64,000 bases of DNA from Glebionis coronaria. Taxonomy: Eukaryota > Streptophyta > Magnoliopsida > Asterales > Asteraceae. The first letter of the stretch is position 1, and every line of letters begins with the position of its first letter. The notes under the pieces were generated by a model. It was not told the DNA's origin. It did not search any database and saw nothing but the letters and a program-made list of their open reading frames with translations. The stretch lies in NCBI GenBank assembly GCA_025667525.1, contig CM046882.1, positions 550,696,630 to 550,760,629 on the forward strand, in the 5' to 3' direction. Shown here in pieces: positions 52,735 to 64,000 of this stretch. The translations under genes and the position numbers were made by a program.

Positions 52735-53433
52735 GGTTGAAGATCCTCTCAAGTTACTCATAACTTGATTGATCAAGTTAAATAAATATTAGCCCTTAGA
52801 TTAAATCAATGGTCATATTTAATTATTTATTAATTGACTTTGTTTTCTTTTATGTTTTAACTTTAGTCCATTAGTACGTAGTGTTGTGGACTAGAAAAAC
52901 AGAAATAGAACAAACTAAGATCTTTTGCATTTTTGGCATGCTTCGTCTACTTTATTATTGATGCACTCACGCTCATATTTTCTAAAACAAATTAACAGAT
53001 CCTTGATATGAATTGAAATTTCACTTTTCAAGCACAAAAAATGTGGTCTTCTTTTTGTTAATTATAAAAGTGAGAATTCATAGATGTAGCTTATTTGTTT
53101 CCATCATCTGTTTTTGCCTTTTTGGTTTACTATCAAAATAGAAGATTTGTATAAATGTAAATTTATTGGTAAAATAAAGGTAAAACAAAAATAATGTTAG
53201 AGTTTATTAATTATATATTTAAACGGGCACTCATATAAAGATTTAGTTTTAAATTTAAATAAATAAAGAGAAAAGAAATGTATTTGATGAAACAATGAGA
53301 TTAAATTAGTTAAAACCTAAAAGAAAACAAAGTTAATTTATATCTTTTAAATATGACCATTGATTTAATCTAAGGGCTAATATTTGTTTAACTTTATCAA
53401 TTAAGTTCTTAACAACTTGAAAGGATCCTCACC
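52735..53433. mobile_element. Mutator-like MITE with ~130-bp terminal inverted repeats
   Basis: The ends 52735-52864 and 53297-53433 are inverted copies, sharing for example TAGCCCTTAGATTAAATCAA and TTGACTTTGTTTTCTTTTA with few changes. The outer ends read GGTTGAAGATCCT and GGTGAGGATCCT. Flanks CCAATTTAA (left) and CCAAGTTTA (right) resemble a 9-bp target duplication with one indel, as in the Mutator superfamily. The 430-bp centre is AT-rich and has no ORF. Confidence 0.8.
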
Positions 53434-53449
53434 CCAAGTTTAATCTTAA

Positions 53450-55518
53450 AATTTTGAAGAAGGAAATAATTTTAATCGTCTTAGGGCACAAGGTCTCAAA
53501 AGCGGGGATTGAGGTAGATCAAGCTAAGGTAGACGTCATAGCCAAATTACCTCATCCCAAAACCGTTAAGGGAGTTAGGAGTTTCCTAGGCCACGCGGGC
53601 TTTTATCGTCGATTCATCAAGGATTTTTCAAAGATCTCTCGACCCATTACACATCTTCTTGAAAAAGAGGCACGTTTTGTCTTTGACGAAGATTGTGTAC
53701 GAGCCTTTGAAATCCTTAAGAGGAAACTTACCGAAGCTCCCATTCTTGTTGCTCCCAATTATAACCTCCCCTTTGAGCTCATGTGTGATGCTAGTGATTA
53801 CACTATTGGGGCCGTATTGGGGCAACGTCATGAAAAGCACTTCTTGCCTATTCAATATGCTAGCAAGACGATGACCGAGGCTAAACTAAAATACACTACA
53901 ACGGAGAAGGAGTTCCTTGCCGTGGTGTATGCATTTGAGAAATTCCGACCTTATCTCGTCTTGACGAAATGCATAGTCTATACGGATCATTCGGCTATCA
54001 AGTATCTTATGGCTAAACAAGATGCAAAGCCGAGATTACTTCGTTGGATTCTCCTCCTTCAAGAATTTGACCACCAAATTGTTGACAAAATGGAGTCGAG
54101 AATCTAGCGGCCGATCATCTTTCTCGTTTGGAAGATCCTCACCAAAGTGTTTACGAGCCCAAGGAGATCACCGAAACATTTCCGCTCGAGACACTTGGTG
54201 TAGTGAATTCCAATCTTGATTCTTCCACCCCATGGTTTACGGATTTACAAATTACCATGCGGGTAACTTCATCATCAAGGGTATGACGACTCAAGAAAAA
54301 CGAAAATTCTTTCGTGACGTCAAGTTCTACCTTTGGAACGACCCTTACTTGTTTCGAACTTCTGCGGATCAATTTATCCGACGTTGTGTATTTGGCACCG
54401 AAGCTTCTAATATCCTTAGAGCTTGCCATGAGGGACCCACGGGTGGTCACCACGGTGCTAATCTCACGGCTAAGAAGGTGTTTGATGCCGGCTTCTTTTG
54501 GCCTACTATTTACCGAGATGCACAAGATCTTGTGAAGTCGTGTGACTCATGCCAACGAAAAGGAAAAGCCTCACAAAAAGATGAAATGCCACAAAATATC
54601 ATCCAAGTGTGTGAGATCTTTAACGTTTGGGGTATAGACTTTATGGGTCTGTTCCCATCATCTCGTGGTAATAAGTACATCCTCCTTGCGGTTGACTACC
54701 TATCTAAGTGGGTGGAAGCTAAGGCTTTGCCCACCAATGATGCTCGTGTGGTAGTCAAGTTTTTGAAAATCTTGTTTTCTTGGTTTGGAACCCCTCATGC
54801 GATCATAAGTGATCGTGGAACCCATTTTTGTAACGACCAATTCGAAAGGGTCCTAAGGAAATATGGGGTTACACATCGGCTTTCTACGACTTATCACCCA
54901 CAAACGAGTGGGTAAGTCGAGGTTTCAAACCGAGCGTTGAAGAGGATCTTGGAGAGATCCGTTGGGGAAAACCGACAATCTTGGTCGGATAAGTTGGACG
55001 ATGCTTTATGGGCCTTTAGGACCTCTCATAAGACGCCCATTGGGTGCACTCCCTATAAGCTTGTGTATGGGAAAAATTGTCATTTGCCTATCGAATTGGA
55101 GCACAAGGCTTATTGGGCCCTAAAGCATTGTAATGATGATATAGAGACCGCGGGAAAACACCGGAAAATGCAATTAAATGAATTGGATGAATTGAGGGAC
55201 ATTGCTTATGAAAATTCATTGATTTATAAAGAAAAAACAAAAAAGTTTCATGATTCTAAAATTAAAAACCGGGTTTTTAACATTGGGGATCAAGTTTTGC
55301 TTTTTAATTCTCGCTTGAAAATCTTTTCCGGTAAGTTGAAATCCCGTTGGTCCGGTCCTTTCACCGTGACTCAAGTATTTCCATATGGGACCATCGAGCT
55401 AGCTCAAAATGATGGCCCCAATTTCAAGGTGAATGGACATAGGTTGAAGCACTACTTTGGCGGGGAAGTTCCATCCTTGAACTACCTCGACCAAATCACT
55501 TTCCCCTATGATAATTAG
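53450..55518 (+). pseudogene. Athila-like Ty3/gypsy pol fragment (element F): RT end, RNase H, integrase
   Basis: The sequence enters pol after the RT active site ([20 protein letters not shown]) and continues through RNase H ([16 protein letters not shown], then [10 protein letters not shown]), the integrase zinc region ([14 protein letters not shown]...CDSCQRKG) and the catalytic core ([14 protein letters not shown], and the Glu box SNRALKRIL). The C-terminal part with LELEHKAYWALK-like and MQLNELDELR sequence is typical of the Athila/Tat branch, without chromodomain. Frameshifts lie near 54090 and 54245; TAA at 54913-54915 replaces a Gln codon in the Glu box. The 5' part (LTR, gag, protease, most of RT) is missing to the left of about 53450. 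Confidence 0.88.
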
Positions 55519-57350
55519 TATTAAGGGGATCGAGTCGAGCTCATGACTCGGTAATCAAAAACGAGGTGCCTCGTGGGGGAGTCCCATGCTTATCCTATGT
55601 ACATATTATCGCTTTCTAATGTAGTAACGTGTGGGGATTTGTGCCCTTCCAACCTTTGTTCCGTGGTTGTTTGTGAATTGTGGACTTTAGATGATCATGA
55701 TCTTCACGATTGGAGCCTCTCGTGTTCGTTTTATGGGAGCACTCGATCGTTTGCTTTGAAGACTTTCTCAATATCCATGATATATCCTTTTGATGTTCTA
55801 ACCTTAGGTTTATGCACATTTCATAAATGTCTTTAAATTTAACGGTTACACCCTTTCCATGCTAGATTAGGCATTCGACTACGTCTCTAATATGGGGGTG
55901 TTTGCACCCCTAGACTCGAAACATTGAGGACAATGTTTAACTTTAGTATGGGGGGTGAATAGATACTTGCCTTACCAAACCTTCACGCTTTCCAAAGTTC
56001 ATCTTTTTGTTTATCATTTTATTGCAAAATAAGGCTAAAAATGGCCAAATTTTAAAATTTTTCTCATGTTTTATAAGTGTTTGAAGACACGAATGTAGGT
56101 TTTCTGATGGCGAGAATACGAGTAATTTTTGACTCGACCGTGAGTGTTGAGCACTTAGCTTTGATTCCTTAACTTCACATTAGGCTAATTCTCTTAAATG
56201 AGGACGAGAAATGATAGGGTTAATTATAAGTTACTATGCTAAACGTAGAGTACTCGTATTCTTTCAAAAACTCATGTGTTCTCGTTGTTTGCTTATTCTC
56301 CCTTCGCATGTAAATATTTTTGCTTAATAAATATTGACTTAGCGGTTTAGTTGGGATTGTTGGGTTTCTAGTCTTTTCTAGTAGCTTCCGTTTAATTAAA
56401 TTGGAAATACATTAAGGTATCGTCAGCGTCACGGTTTTGAAGTATTGGCACCCGAATAATCAAAAGCTTCACCCAATAATAAGATTTCAAGAGCTCACCT
56501 AAATCAAGCAAACAATTTGAAGCCCCACAAGGCCGAAAAATCTATCCAAAATTGAAAGTGAATCAAGCTTTAATCTTCGAAGCATTAAAGATCCAAAATT
56601 TGCCTTAGCGTGAGGATATACGTCTTTGGCTAATAAAACTACCGATGAGGTGGATAATAAAAGGCAAGGCAAGACCGAAGTCATAATAAAAGCTTCATGG
56701 CGAAGTTGAATAAAAGATGGAGGTAAACCAAAGATAATAAGGCCCTTCCGTTAGGGGGCGTATAAAAGTCTTGGTAATAAGTCTCATGTTCAAAACTGTT
56801 ATAAAACCGTGTTTATCGATCCTTCTTGTTGACTTAATTTTTTGACATCGTTGTCTATTGGGAGGGGTTATTGATTTGATGGTCTTGGTTACACTGTTAG
56901 GACTCTATTTTTAGACCTAAATCTCTATTATCGCATAAGTCAAACAATGTATCCTCGTGAAACATTCAAGAAAATATTAAATATAAGAGATACAACTTAG
57001 GAATATTGGGAGGATAAGTACGCGATTAGGGCATATGAGTAGTGTTAGCATTACTAACTTATAATGACAATGATCTCGTTGCACGCTTGGCATGGAATTG
57101 GGGTGAAAATCGAGGATGATGAAATTATTTCTAACGAAGCATTCACATGTTCTTATTCTATGAACCTAAACGTCCCATTTTGCGATGAAAATCATACATT
57201 ATGTCTAAAACGCAAGTAGTAATAGTAGCAATAGTAGTAGTGTAGCAAGTTTACGTTTCAATAAAAGTGAATAAAAATGAATTTTGGAGGTGCTACGATA
57301 CTTCATTCTAGCATTGCGTGAGGGCACGGCAATGGTTTAGTATGGGGGAG
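55519..57350 (+). other. 3' non-coding region of F with polypurine tract
   Basis: About 1.8 kb between pol and LTR, as in Athila/Tat elements, where an envelope-like ORF may occur; none is seen here. ATTGAGGACAATGTTTAACT followed by TATGGGGGG (55924-55950) is a common feature of this branch. The final purine run TATGGGGGAG (57341-57350) directly precedes the LTR. Confidence 0.65.
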
Positions 57351-60300
57351 TGATGAGACTGCTTTTATACATAGTCTCATCGTCCAAAAAGGGCTTAAAA
57401 TGCATTAAATATCATCAAAATACCCATATATATGCTTGTGTTTGTTGCTTGTGTATTTTAGGTACGGATATTGAGAAAATTACAAAAGATCACAAGAATC
57501 ATACAAAAACGAACACGGGAAACGAAGCCGCACAATGAACCAAGCCCTAATGAAGACTTTCCCAAGAAAAACCCTTGAAGATTTGAAGACTTATGAAGAA
57601 GGGTCCTCCAATATGGAAGAATTGACACTTTATACCCTTGTATCTTCATAATTACAAGATTGGTCCCTAAAGTTTGTCAAAATTACAAAAAGGGCCCACC
57701 ACTTTGAAGAAGTGACAAGTTTAGCCCCTCAACAATGCTAAATTGTCAACCATTATCCTCCACAAAGTCAAATATATCATGAAGTCCTTCAAAGTACAAG
57801 AAATTACAAGTTTGGTCCTTTGAAAATCCCAAAATTACAAAAAGGACCCTTAACTTTGAAGATTTGGCAAAAATGGTCCCTCAATCATTATGACTTGGCA
57901 ATTTTAGTCCTCAAAAATACAAATATACAAGTCAAGACCATTACCATTGAAGAAGTTACCAAATCAGCCCTTCAAGAATCACAACATGGCAAGAAATACC
58001 CCTAAATTCACTTTAGAAAACTTTTTGGGGCAAAAGCGTGAAAATGGAAAAGTTGTTATAAAGGATTTTGGCGTTGATAGCAAGTTTGGCTGAAAAGGCA
58101 AGAGAAGAAGAGAAGGAGGGTTATTCTTGGCCAGACAAGATACTTACCTTAACCAACCACATGCTGCCACCTCACCCCACTCACCACTTCCACCAATCAC
58201 CTTTCACCCTTCTTCCACATCAGATTCCACTCACCCCATTTATTAACTAATCTTAACTGATTAGTTTAAGTTGGAGCCTAAACACATGTTTAAAAACAAA
58301 AACAGATCAAAACCACCACTATTCACATGATGAACACATTTGGGTATTTTTGATTGTGTTGTAATTAGAGGATAATCTGCTCCAGAATGATGATTAACCA
58401 TCCCATAAACACATCCCAAACCTTAAATGACACCCCACCAACCAACAGTCCCACACAAGATTCTCCTGCTACACTTTGGGAGAAAATGACAAAGGTTGTC
58501 AGTCATCCAACGACCAAGCTTCTTGCTTCAAACTTAAGAATCTTGTGAACCCTTGATCAACTTCACATGCTTGCCAGCTCCACAAACAGCCAAGAATCCG
58601 TCACATGATTCCAAAATATTCAAATTTTCAAAGGGCAAATTGCGGACTTCACAACTAGGGTTTATGTTATTTCTCAGCTTCCTTAGTCTCATTGTAGCCT
58701 ATATAAAGGCATTAGGTCTTTACATTTTCAGCTGCTTTTGGTTTTTCCTAGTTCAACTACCTATAAATCCTCTTTTCAATTAATGAAAGTGTGTTGAGTT
58801 TTGTTGAAGAAAGACCAAGTGCCATCTTATTTTAAGCTTGTTATTGATATATGTTAACTATAATTGGACCTTAAAACATTTTTCAAACCTTGTGTAAGAA
58901 ATTACACATTGGATCAGAATATGATATTTTGCTAAGTTCTTGTTTCAACCTTGGAATTCTTGGGTTATAGGGCTGATCATAGCATCCTAATTGTGATATT
59001 AAGGTGTGGTGAGGCTTATAACTTGGGGATAATCAAGTGTGGGGTAACAAGGTTGCATCAATCAAGTTTATTTTCCAAGAAGTCACCTTTATGTTTTGAT
59101 TTTGTGCTCCTAACCTTGTTGAATCTTAGTAGGGTTGTTATTGGAAGCTTGTGCTTGTTCTTGCTAGCACATAAGCTCATAAATTCATGGGTGTGGATGT
59201 ACATCCATGAGGTTTGTCTTGAAACCTTGAAAATCTGATAAAATTTGGAAATTTTTTTTTGTGGATTTGTGCTATACTGTTGTTCTTGTTGTTTTCTTGG
59301 CTTGAATCTGCTTTGTCTTGCATGATAATGTTTTTTATATGCTAGATTGATCATTGGGTAAACTGATTCACACTTTTTCTTGTTTAAAATTTGATTTGAA
59401 AAGATAAAGGGGTGTTTGGGACTACCTGTTTAAGCTTGAATCTTGTTATTGTGTTGTGGAAAGTTTGTGTGTGTGCTCTATATCTGATATATGCTTGGTT
59501 GAGAGTGTTTTGCTGCAAGTTTTTGGGTTTGAAACCTTGAATCAAACAATCTGCTATAACTTGATGAGTTTAACTGTTTTTGACCTAAGATTTTGGTGAA
59601 ATCTAGTATTTGTGCATGCTTAGGGTTAAGAGTTGTTAAAACATCATTATTATAACTTATTTGATAGATCTTGAGGTTTGAATCTAGCTTATTGGTCAAA
59701 TACATCAGCAAAGTGTAAAACTGCATGTTCTTGTGTTCATCAGTAACTTAAGGTGCTTGAATCTTGCTTAATTCTTTGAATCATTGCATGAAACCTGTTT
59801 AGACTTGTTCATTTGAGTTTATAATAGCTTGTGTATGCATTTGGTTGAGTTTGGCTGGCTGAATATTGCTCTAAGTGCTTATTGAACCTATTCTGCTTAT
59901 TTGTTCATGTCTTTGCTAGATCTAGTGCTTTATTGATTAAACTGTATCAATTGGGTGATTGTGTTTGTGATTTATTGATTGTTATTGACTCCTTAGGATC
60001 CAAAGATCATTTGGGTTCCTTTGTGTAATCTGAATCTCAAAAAAGTTCACTAAAGACAAAAAGTCAAACAAGTCAAGCAGTGGAAAAAGTTTCCACTGCT
60101 CAACACCCAAAACTAGCCCCTACTAGTGTTATTTTGTCAGCAGCTTATCAATAAGCTATTTTAGCTTATCCAGACCTGCAACAACTTATTTTTTGTGATA
60201 GATCTTCATTATTTGACCCATTTGATTAGACTGGAGCTTATTGGACTTTGACTATGACTTTTTGCTAGAAAACCAACTTATTTGACTTTTACATAAGTGC

Positions 60301-61592
60301 TTGTTTGCTTTTTCCAGCTTATTTAGTCAGCTTATTTGAAAACTCTTTGTTGATTTTGCTTAATTAAGTCATTTAAAAGCTTTAGAAACTTGAATCAGCT
60401 TTTGGGGTGGCCTAGAACTCAAAAACGACTATTTTGTCGTTTTCTATATATTGCTTATTGCATTTTCAGGCTTATTCCTTGGGCTTATTTCAAATTTCTT
60501 TTTACAGAAGTCTTATTTAGGACAAAAGAAGCTTGTGTGTCTAATTTGAGCTTATGGCATTAGCTTATAGCTTAATGGGCCAAAAAGCCCATTAAGAATA
60601 AGCTGTTTGGTATAAGCTAGCTTATTTCACACTTTCAACTTTTGGGCCTTTGGAAAAAGTTGTTTAAAATCAGATTTTGAGTCAAGTAGTCCTTTTTGGG
60701 CTTATTTTGGACACTTTTTCATTTTGGGCCCAATTTAGCCCATTAAGTGATCTGTTTTGGGTTTAGCCCATTTTCTAGGTCCATTAAGGGTATTTAGGTA
60801 ATTTCACTTTCATTTCTGTATTATTTAGGTTAAATTAAGCTAGTTTGCAACTTTTTAGAATTTTTTATGATTTTTGGATTTTTAATAATATTTTAATATT
60901 ATTTTATTGTTAAAAATTAAAAGTCTGATTTTCTAAGTTTTTATATTTTTCCTAGATTGTAGACACTTAATTAGGAATTTTGCAACTTTCCAAATATTTT
61001 TAGAGTCTTTTAATTATTTTCTAGAATTAATTTAAGTTTTAATTGATTTTAATAAGTTTTTAATTGTTTAAAAATAGTTTTAGTGGTTTTAAAATTTTTA
61101 AAAATACTTTTTAGCTTAATTAGGTTATTTTAAAGGTTTACAAACTTTAAGATCTTGTTTTGGACTTTTTAATAGTTAATATTGATTTTTAGGGCTTTAA
61201 TTAGCATTAAAAAGTCATTATTTAATTAATTAAAAGGTTATGGCAAGTTTGGAATTTTTATATACTCTTAGAATGTTTTTGTGGATTTTTAGTGATTTAT
61301 AGGAATTTTTAGGGAAAAATTTTAATTTTGGTGCTTTTTACGGTTTTACGTGTACACCTTTTTCGTCTTAGTTTAATACGACATCGTAACCGTCATTCTC
61401 TTCTTATCTCATTTCTATCATTCTTTCTCATAAATATAATCACAAAGATAATCAATTCATTACACACACACTAAGCCTCCTTGAAAACGATCCCCATTTT
61501 GGGTCATTTGTACACGGTTTTCCTAAATCGTCGTACTTAATACTTGCCACTTTTGCTCTCTTTTCCTAAAGAGTAGTAAAACCACTACATCA
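57351..61592 (+). repeat. 3' LTR of F, about 4.2 kb
   Basis: It begins TGATGAGACT after the polypurine tract and ends CTACATCA where copia coding sequence (element G) resumes, so the ends form a TGATG/CATCA pair. The first 31 bases fold: GATGAGACT pairs with AGTCTCATC (57373-57381). Inside are a degenerate short-period repeat (57580-57990, variants of AAGAAATTACAAGTTTGGTCC), many AGCTTAT words (60130-60640) and AT-rich low-complexity sequence (60840-61330). No gene. No partner LTR is in the window. Confidence 0.7.
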
Positions 61593-62670
61593 GTGAGTAT
61601 GGAGCATTGTAGTGTTGTTTCAGCCCGGTTTCTTCACAATAAGATGATAACTCCTTTGAGAGGAATTCCCCACCACGATCCGTCCTGAAAAACATTACTC
61701 GATCACCTGCTTCAGCCTCAACTTCTACTCGAAACTTTTTAAACATGCTGAGTGCTTGGTCCTTTGTTTTCAAAAAATAAACCCACATAACTCTAGTGTA
61801 ATCATCAACAAGTAGAAGAAAGTACCTATTCCCAGGAGGTGTAGGAGGTGAGATTGGACCACAAAGGTCCCCATGAACCAATTCAAGTCTCCTGGTCGAC
61901 ATGAAATTTGAGTGCGCTGGAAACGTCTTTCTAGCCTGCTTGCCTTCTAAGCACCCTTCACATAGACCATCTTGATTAGTAATCTTTGGTAGCCCTTGAA
62001 ACAAATCCTTATCTGACATCAACTTTAGTGCAGCGTAGTTTACGTGACCCATGCGAGTGTGCCACAACTTTGCTTCCTCGTCACTTTTCCCAAGCAAGCA
62101 TCTCGACTTCACTTTTTCGAGTTGGATTTTGTAAAGCCGATTTGGTGACCGCCTTACCTTCATCAGCAACTTTCCTTTAATGTCGTGAACCCACAAGAAC
62201 GAACCATTCATAATGATTTGATCACCACCTTCTGCTAACTGCCCAAAACTTATAATATTGTTGCACAACCTTGGTATAAAGTACACTTCTTTCAAAAGAC
62301 GATGCTCTCTTTCCTTCGATACGTACCTTAGACCCGTCTCCAAATTTCACCGACCCTTGTATGGAACGATCAAGTTCTCGAAACTTATCCTCATAACCAG
62401 TCATATGGTTACTCGCTCCGTTATCAAGGTACCATAGACTTGTATCACTGCCCACGTCCATTGCTGACTTTAGTCGCGGGTTTACGTTCTCCTCATTCAA
62501 GAACACTTCTTGGACCCTGTCAACATCATCAAACGTAGACAGTAACAACGCAGGTTCACCATCGTTATTTTCTTGAGTCAAGTTGGCTTCTTGGTTTCGT
62601 TCCCGAAGTAGATTTCGACATTCCGCAGCATAATGCCCATGTTGTTGGCAGTTGTAACATTGCCTTTGCT
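61593..62670 (-). pseudogene. Copia protease and integrase fragment of element G, minus strand
   Basis: Reading leftward, the protease region has WYLDNGASNHMTG (DSG expected, so Asn replaces Ser), then the pre-integrase zinc region (HTRMGHVNYAAL...GLCEGCLEGK) and the integrase core with HGDLCGP and RTDRGGEF. It stops in the ending HYNAPYS at 61593, where the LTR of F begins; the third catalytic residue, RT and RNase H are missing. A shift near 62310, with loss of a few codons, breaks the frame between protease and integrase. Confidence 0.85.
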
Positions 62671-63528
62671 TCTATCGTGGTTTCTATCGGACCCACAATA
62701 CCCATCTCGCTGCTGGCTACCACCTCCTCTACCACGACCACGTCGGTTTCCTGACCTGTAACCTCTTCCATGGCCTCTTCCTCGGCCACGTGAGTAGGAT
62801 GAACCTCCCCTATAATTCTTATTTCCAGACTTCAAATCATCTTCACTTTGTTTCTTGTTTCTTTCGGACCATTCTTGGTGAGTTAACAATAGCTTTTTCT
62901 CATCAGCTTTGACATGTCCTTTGATCCTCTCTTCGTGCGTTTTCAGCCTGCCCACAACCTCTTCAACCGACATGTGATCGAGATCTCCAAACTGCTCAAT
63001 TGTTGAAGCAATTTGAAGGAACTTGGACGGTACCGCTCGTAATAGCTTCTTCACTACATATGTCTCCTCGATCTTATCTCCTAGGGCTCGTATGTTGCTA
63101 GCAACATTACTTAATTTTGTAGCAAACTCATCGACCGAATCCGTTTCTTTCATACTTAATACCTTGAATTCAGCCTTCAAGGTCTGTACCCTTGCTGTCT
63201 TTACCCTCTCAGTCCCCATAAACATAGTCTTCAACGTGGTCCAAGTTTCCTTTGTCGTTTCCTTCTCAGCCAACGACAACAACATATCCTCTGGAATCCC
63301 TTGATAGATAGCCGCCAAAGCCATCTTATCCATCTTCACATCAACCTCGTTACCAGGTTTCTTAGGCTCGACAGCTTCCCAAACACCTTGAGCCTACATG
63401 AACACCTTCATCTTAATTGCCCATGCAGCGTAGTTATTTCTTGACAGCATAGGGTAGTGCAGTGTAATCCGCCCTTCCCTGACGGTTTTGTTACTCATTT
63501 GCCCTGAACGTGGTTGGTATTTTGGCAT
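62640..63528 (-). pseudogene. Copia gag of element G, minus strand
   Basis: ATG at 63528 lies seven bases after the primer site. The protein shows the UBN2/gag region (LSRNNYAAWAIKMKVFM, LKTMFMGTERVKTARVQTLK, SNVASNIRALGDK, VVKKLLRAVP), a Gly/Arg-rich tail (RGRGRGHGRGYRSGNRRGRG) and a CCHC knuckle (CYNCQQHGHYAAEC) near 62665-62620. TAG at 63394-63396 fits a CAG codon changed by C-to-T. A shift just before the knuckle moves the frame. Apart from these two lesions it is well preserved. Confidence 0.87.
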
Positions 63529-63534
63529 AAACAA

Positions 63535-63547
63535 GGCTCTGATGCCA
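63535..63547 (-). promoter_or_regulatory. Primer-binding site of G
   Basis: On the minus strand TGGCATCAGAGCC, one change from the tRNA-Met site, between LTR and gag start. Confidence 0.75.
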
Positions 63548-63552
63548 AAGGT

Positions 63553-63854
63553 TGGAATCAAGTCCCTTCCAACAGGTTATAAAGTATGAAAATATCAGAA
63601 ACAAAGAAAGTAATTGGAGATAGATGGGGCAATTTTCTGATTTTATTCCATTGACTCGATAATGCACTTTTACAACTTGAAACCTTGACTCCTACTTATA
63701 CTAGAAAACTTCCTGAAACTAAGGTAACAAACTAAGACACGTTATTCATGCTAAGAAAGTGGGAAAGTGGCCAACATGGCCTATGACTCTTTCAATTACT
63801 TAAAAGTAACAAGTAAATAAGTATTTAAAAAAAATCTGGATTATTACTTCAACA
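63553..63854 (-). repeat. 5' LTR of G
   Basis: On the minus strand it begins TGTTGAAGTAAT at 63854 and ends GATTCCA at 63553, about 302 bp, five bases before the primer site. The partner LTR is not in the window, so the ends are inferred. Confidence 0.6.
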
Positions 63855-64000
63855 CCCAATGCAATTGACTCTACATAATGTGGCTAAAGTTATTAATCTA
63901 CCGACATCAAAGATTTCCGCACAAATAATATTATGAGTATACACCCGCACTTGTAAACTTGTTGACTTGGAATAATCAAATGATAAAAAATTAACGAAAG

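Noticed and set aside
58068..58783. Short ORFs in the long LTR of F
   Set aside because: Low complexity, no domains, and located inside an LTR.

Overview
This window is plant nuclear DNA made almost entirely of nested LTR retrotransposons, with one partial host gene. Chromodomain-type Ty3/gypsy elements, an Athila-like element and Ty1/copia elements, together with AT-rich spacers, point to a dicot. The gag of the element at 12378-21201 (a coiled coil, a Cys-rich tail and an RVWLLK ending) and the leftover sequence near 19240-20340 resemble repeats I remember from Asteraceae, especially the Tanacetum/Artemisia group. That taxonomic guess rests on recall, not on a search.

Left block (1-51774), read from the oldest layer outward. 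A Ty1/copia pol (E, 49564-51774) was hit by a Tekay/Del-like Ty3/gypsy element (A: 9177-11149 plus 43770-49563). A was then hit twice: in gag by a long-LTR degenerate element (D', minus strand, <1-9176), and in reverse transcriptase by another Tekay-like element (B, 11150-43764, TSD TTATT). B carries an insertion in each LTR: a gag-only copia element (C, 12378-21201, TSD ACGGA) in the 5' LTR, and a second long-LTR degenerate element (D, 28988-41210, TSD TTTAA) in the 3' LTR. The arithmetic closes: with C and D and their duplicated TSDs removed, the two B LTRs are 2649 and 2648 bp; the C LTRs are 348 and 348 bp; the D LTRs are 3478 and 3479 bp. Removing B restores an uninterrupted RT frame in A.

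Right block (51775-64000). One exon of an RBR (RING-IBR-RING) E3 ligase gene lies on the minus strand at 51919-52444. Next come a Mutator-like inverted-repeat MITE (52735-53433), a 5'-truncated Athila-like pol (F, about 53450-55518) with its 3' non-coding region and a 4.2-kb LTR (57351-61592), and a minus-strand copia element (G, 61593-63854) whose integrase F interrupts.

No element here looks autonomous. A, B, E, F and G carry premature stops and/or frameshifts, C lacks pol, and both D copies have a degenerate pol that has lost a catalytic RT aspartate. The least explained structures are a run of consecutive hairpins in four related units filling the pol position of C (17697-18640), a cluster of six short near-perfect palindromes in the LTR of A (47319-47592), three intron-like GT-AG segments in the gag of A, and an extra ORF upstream of gag in B.
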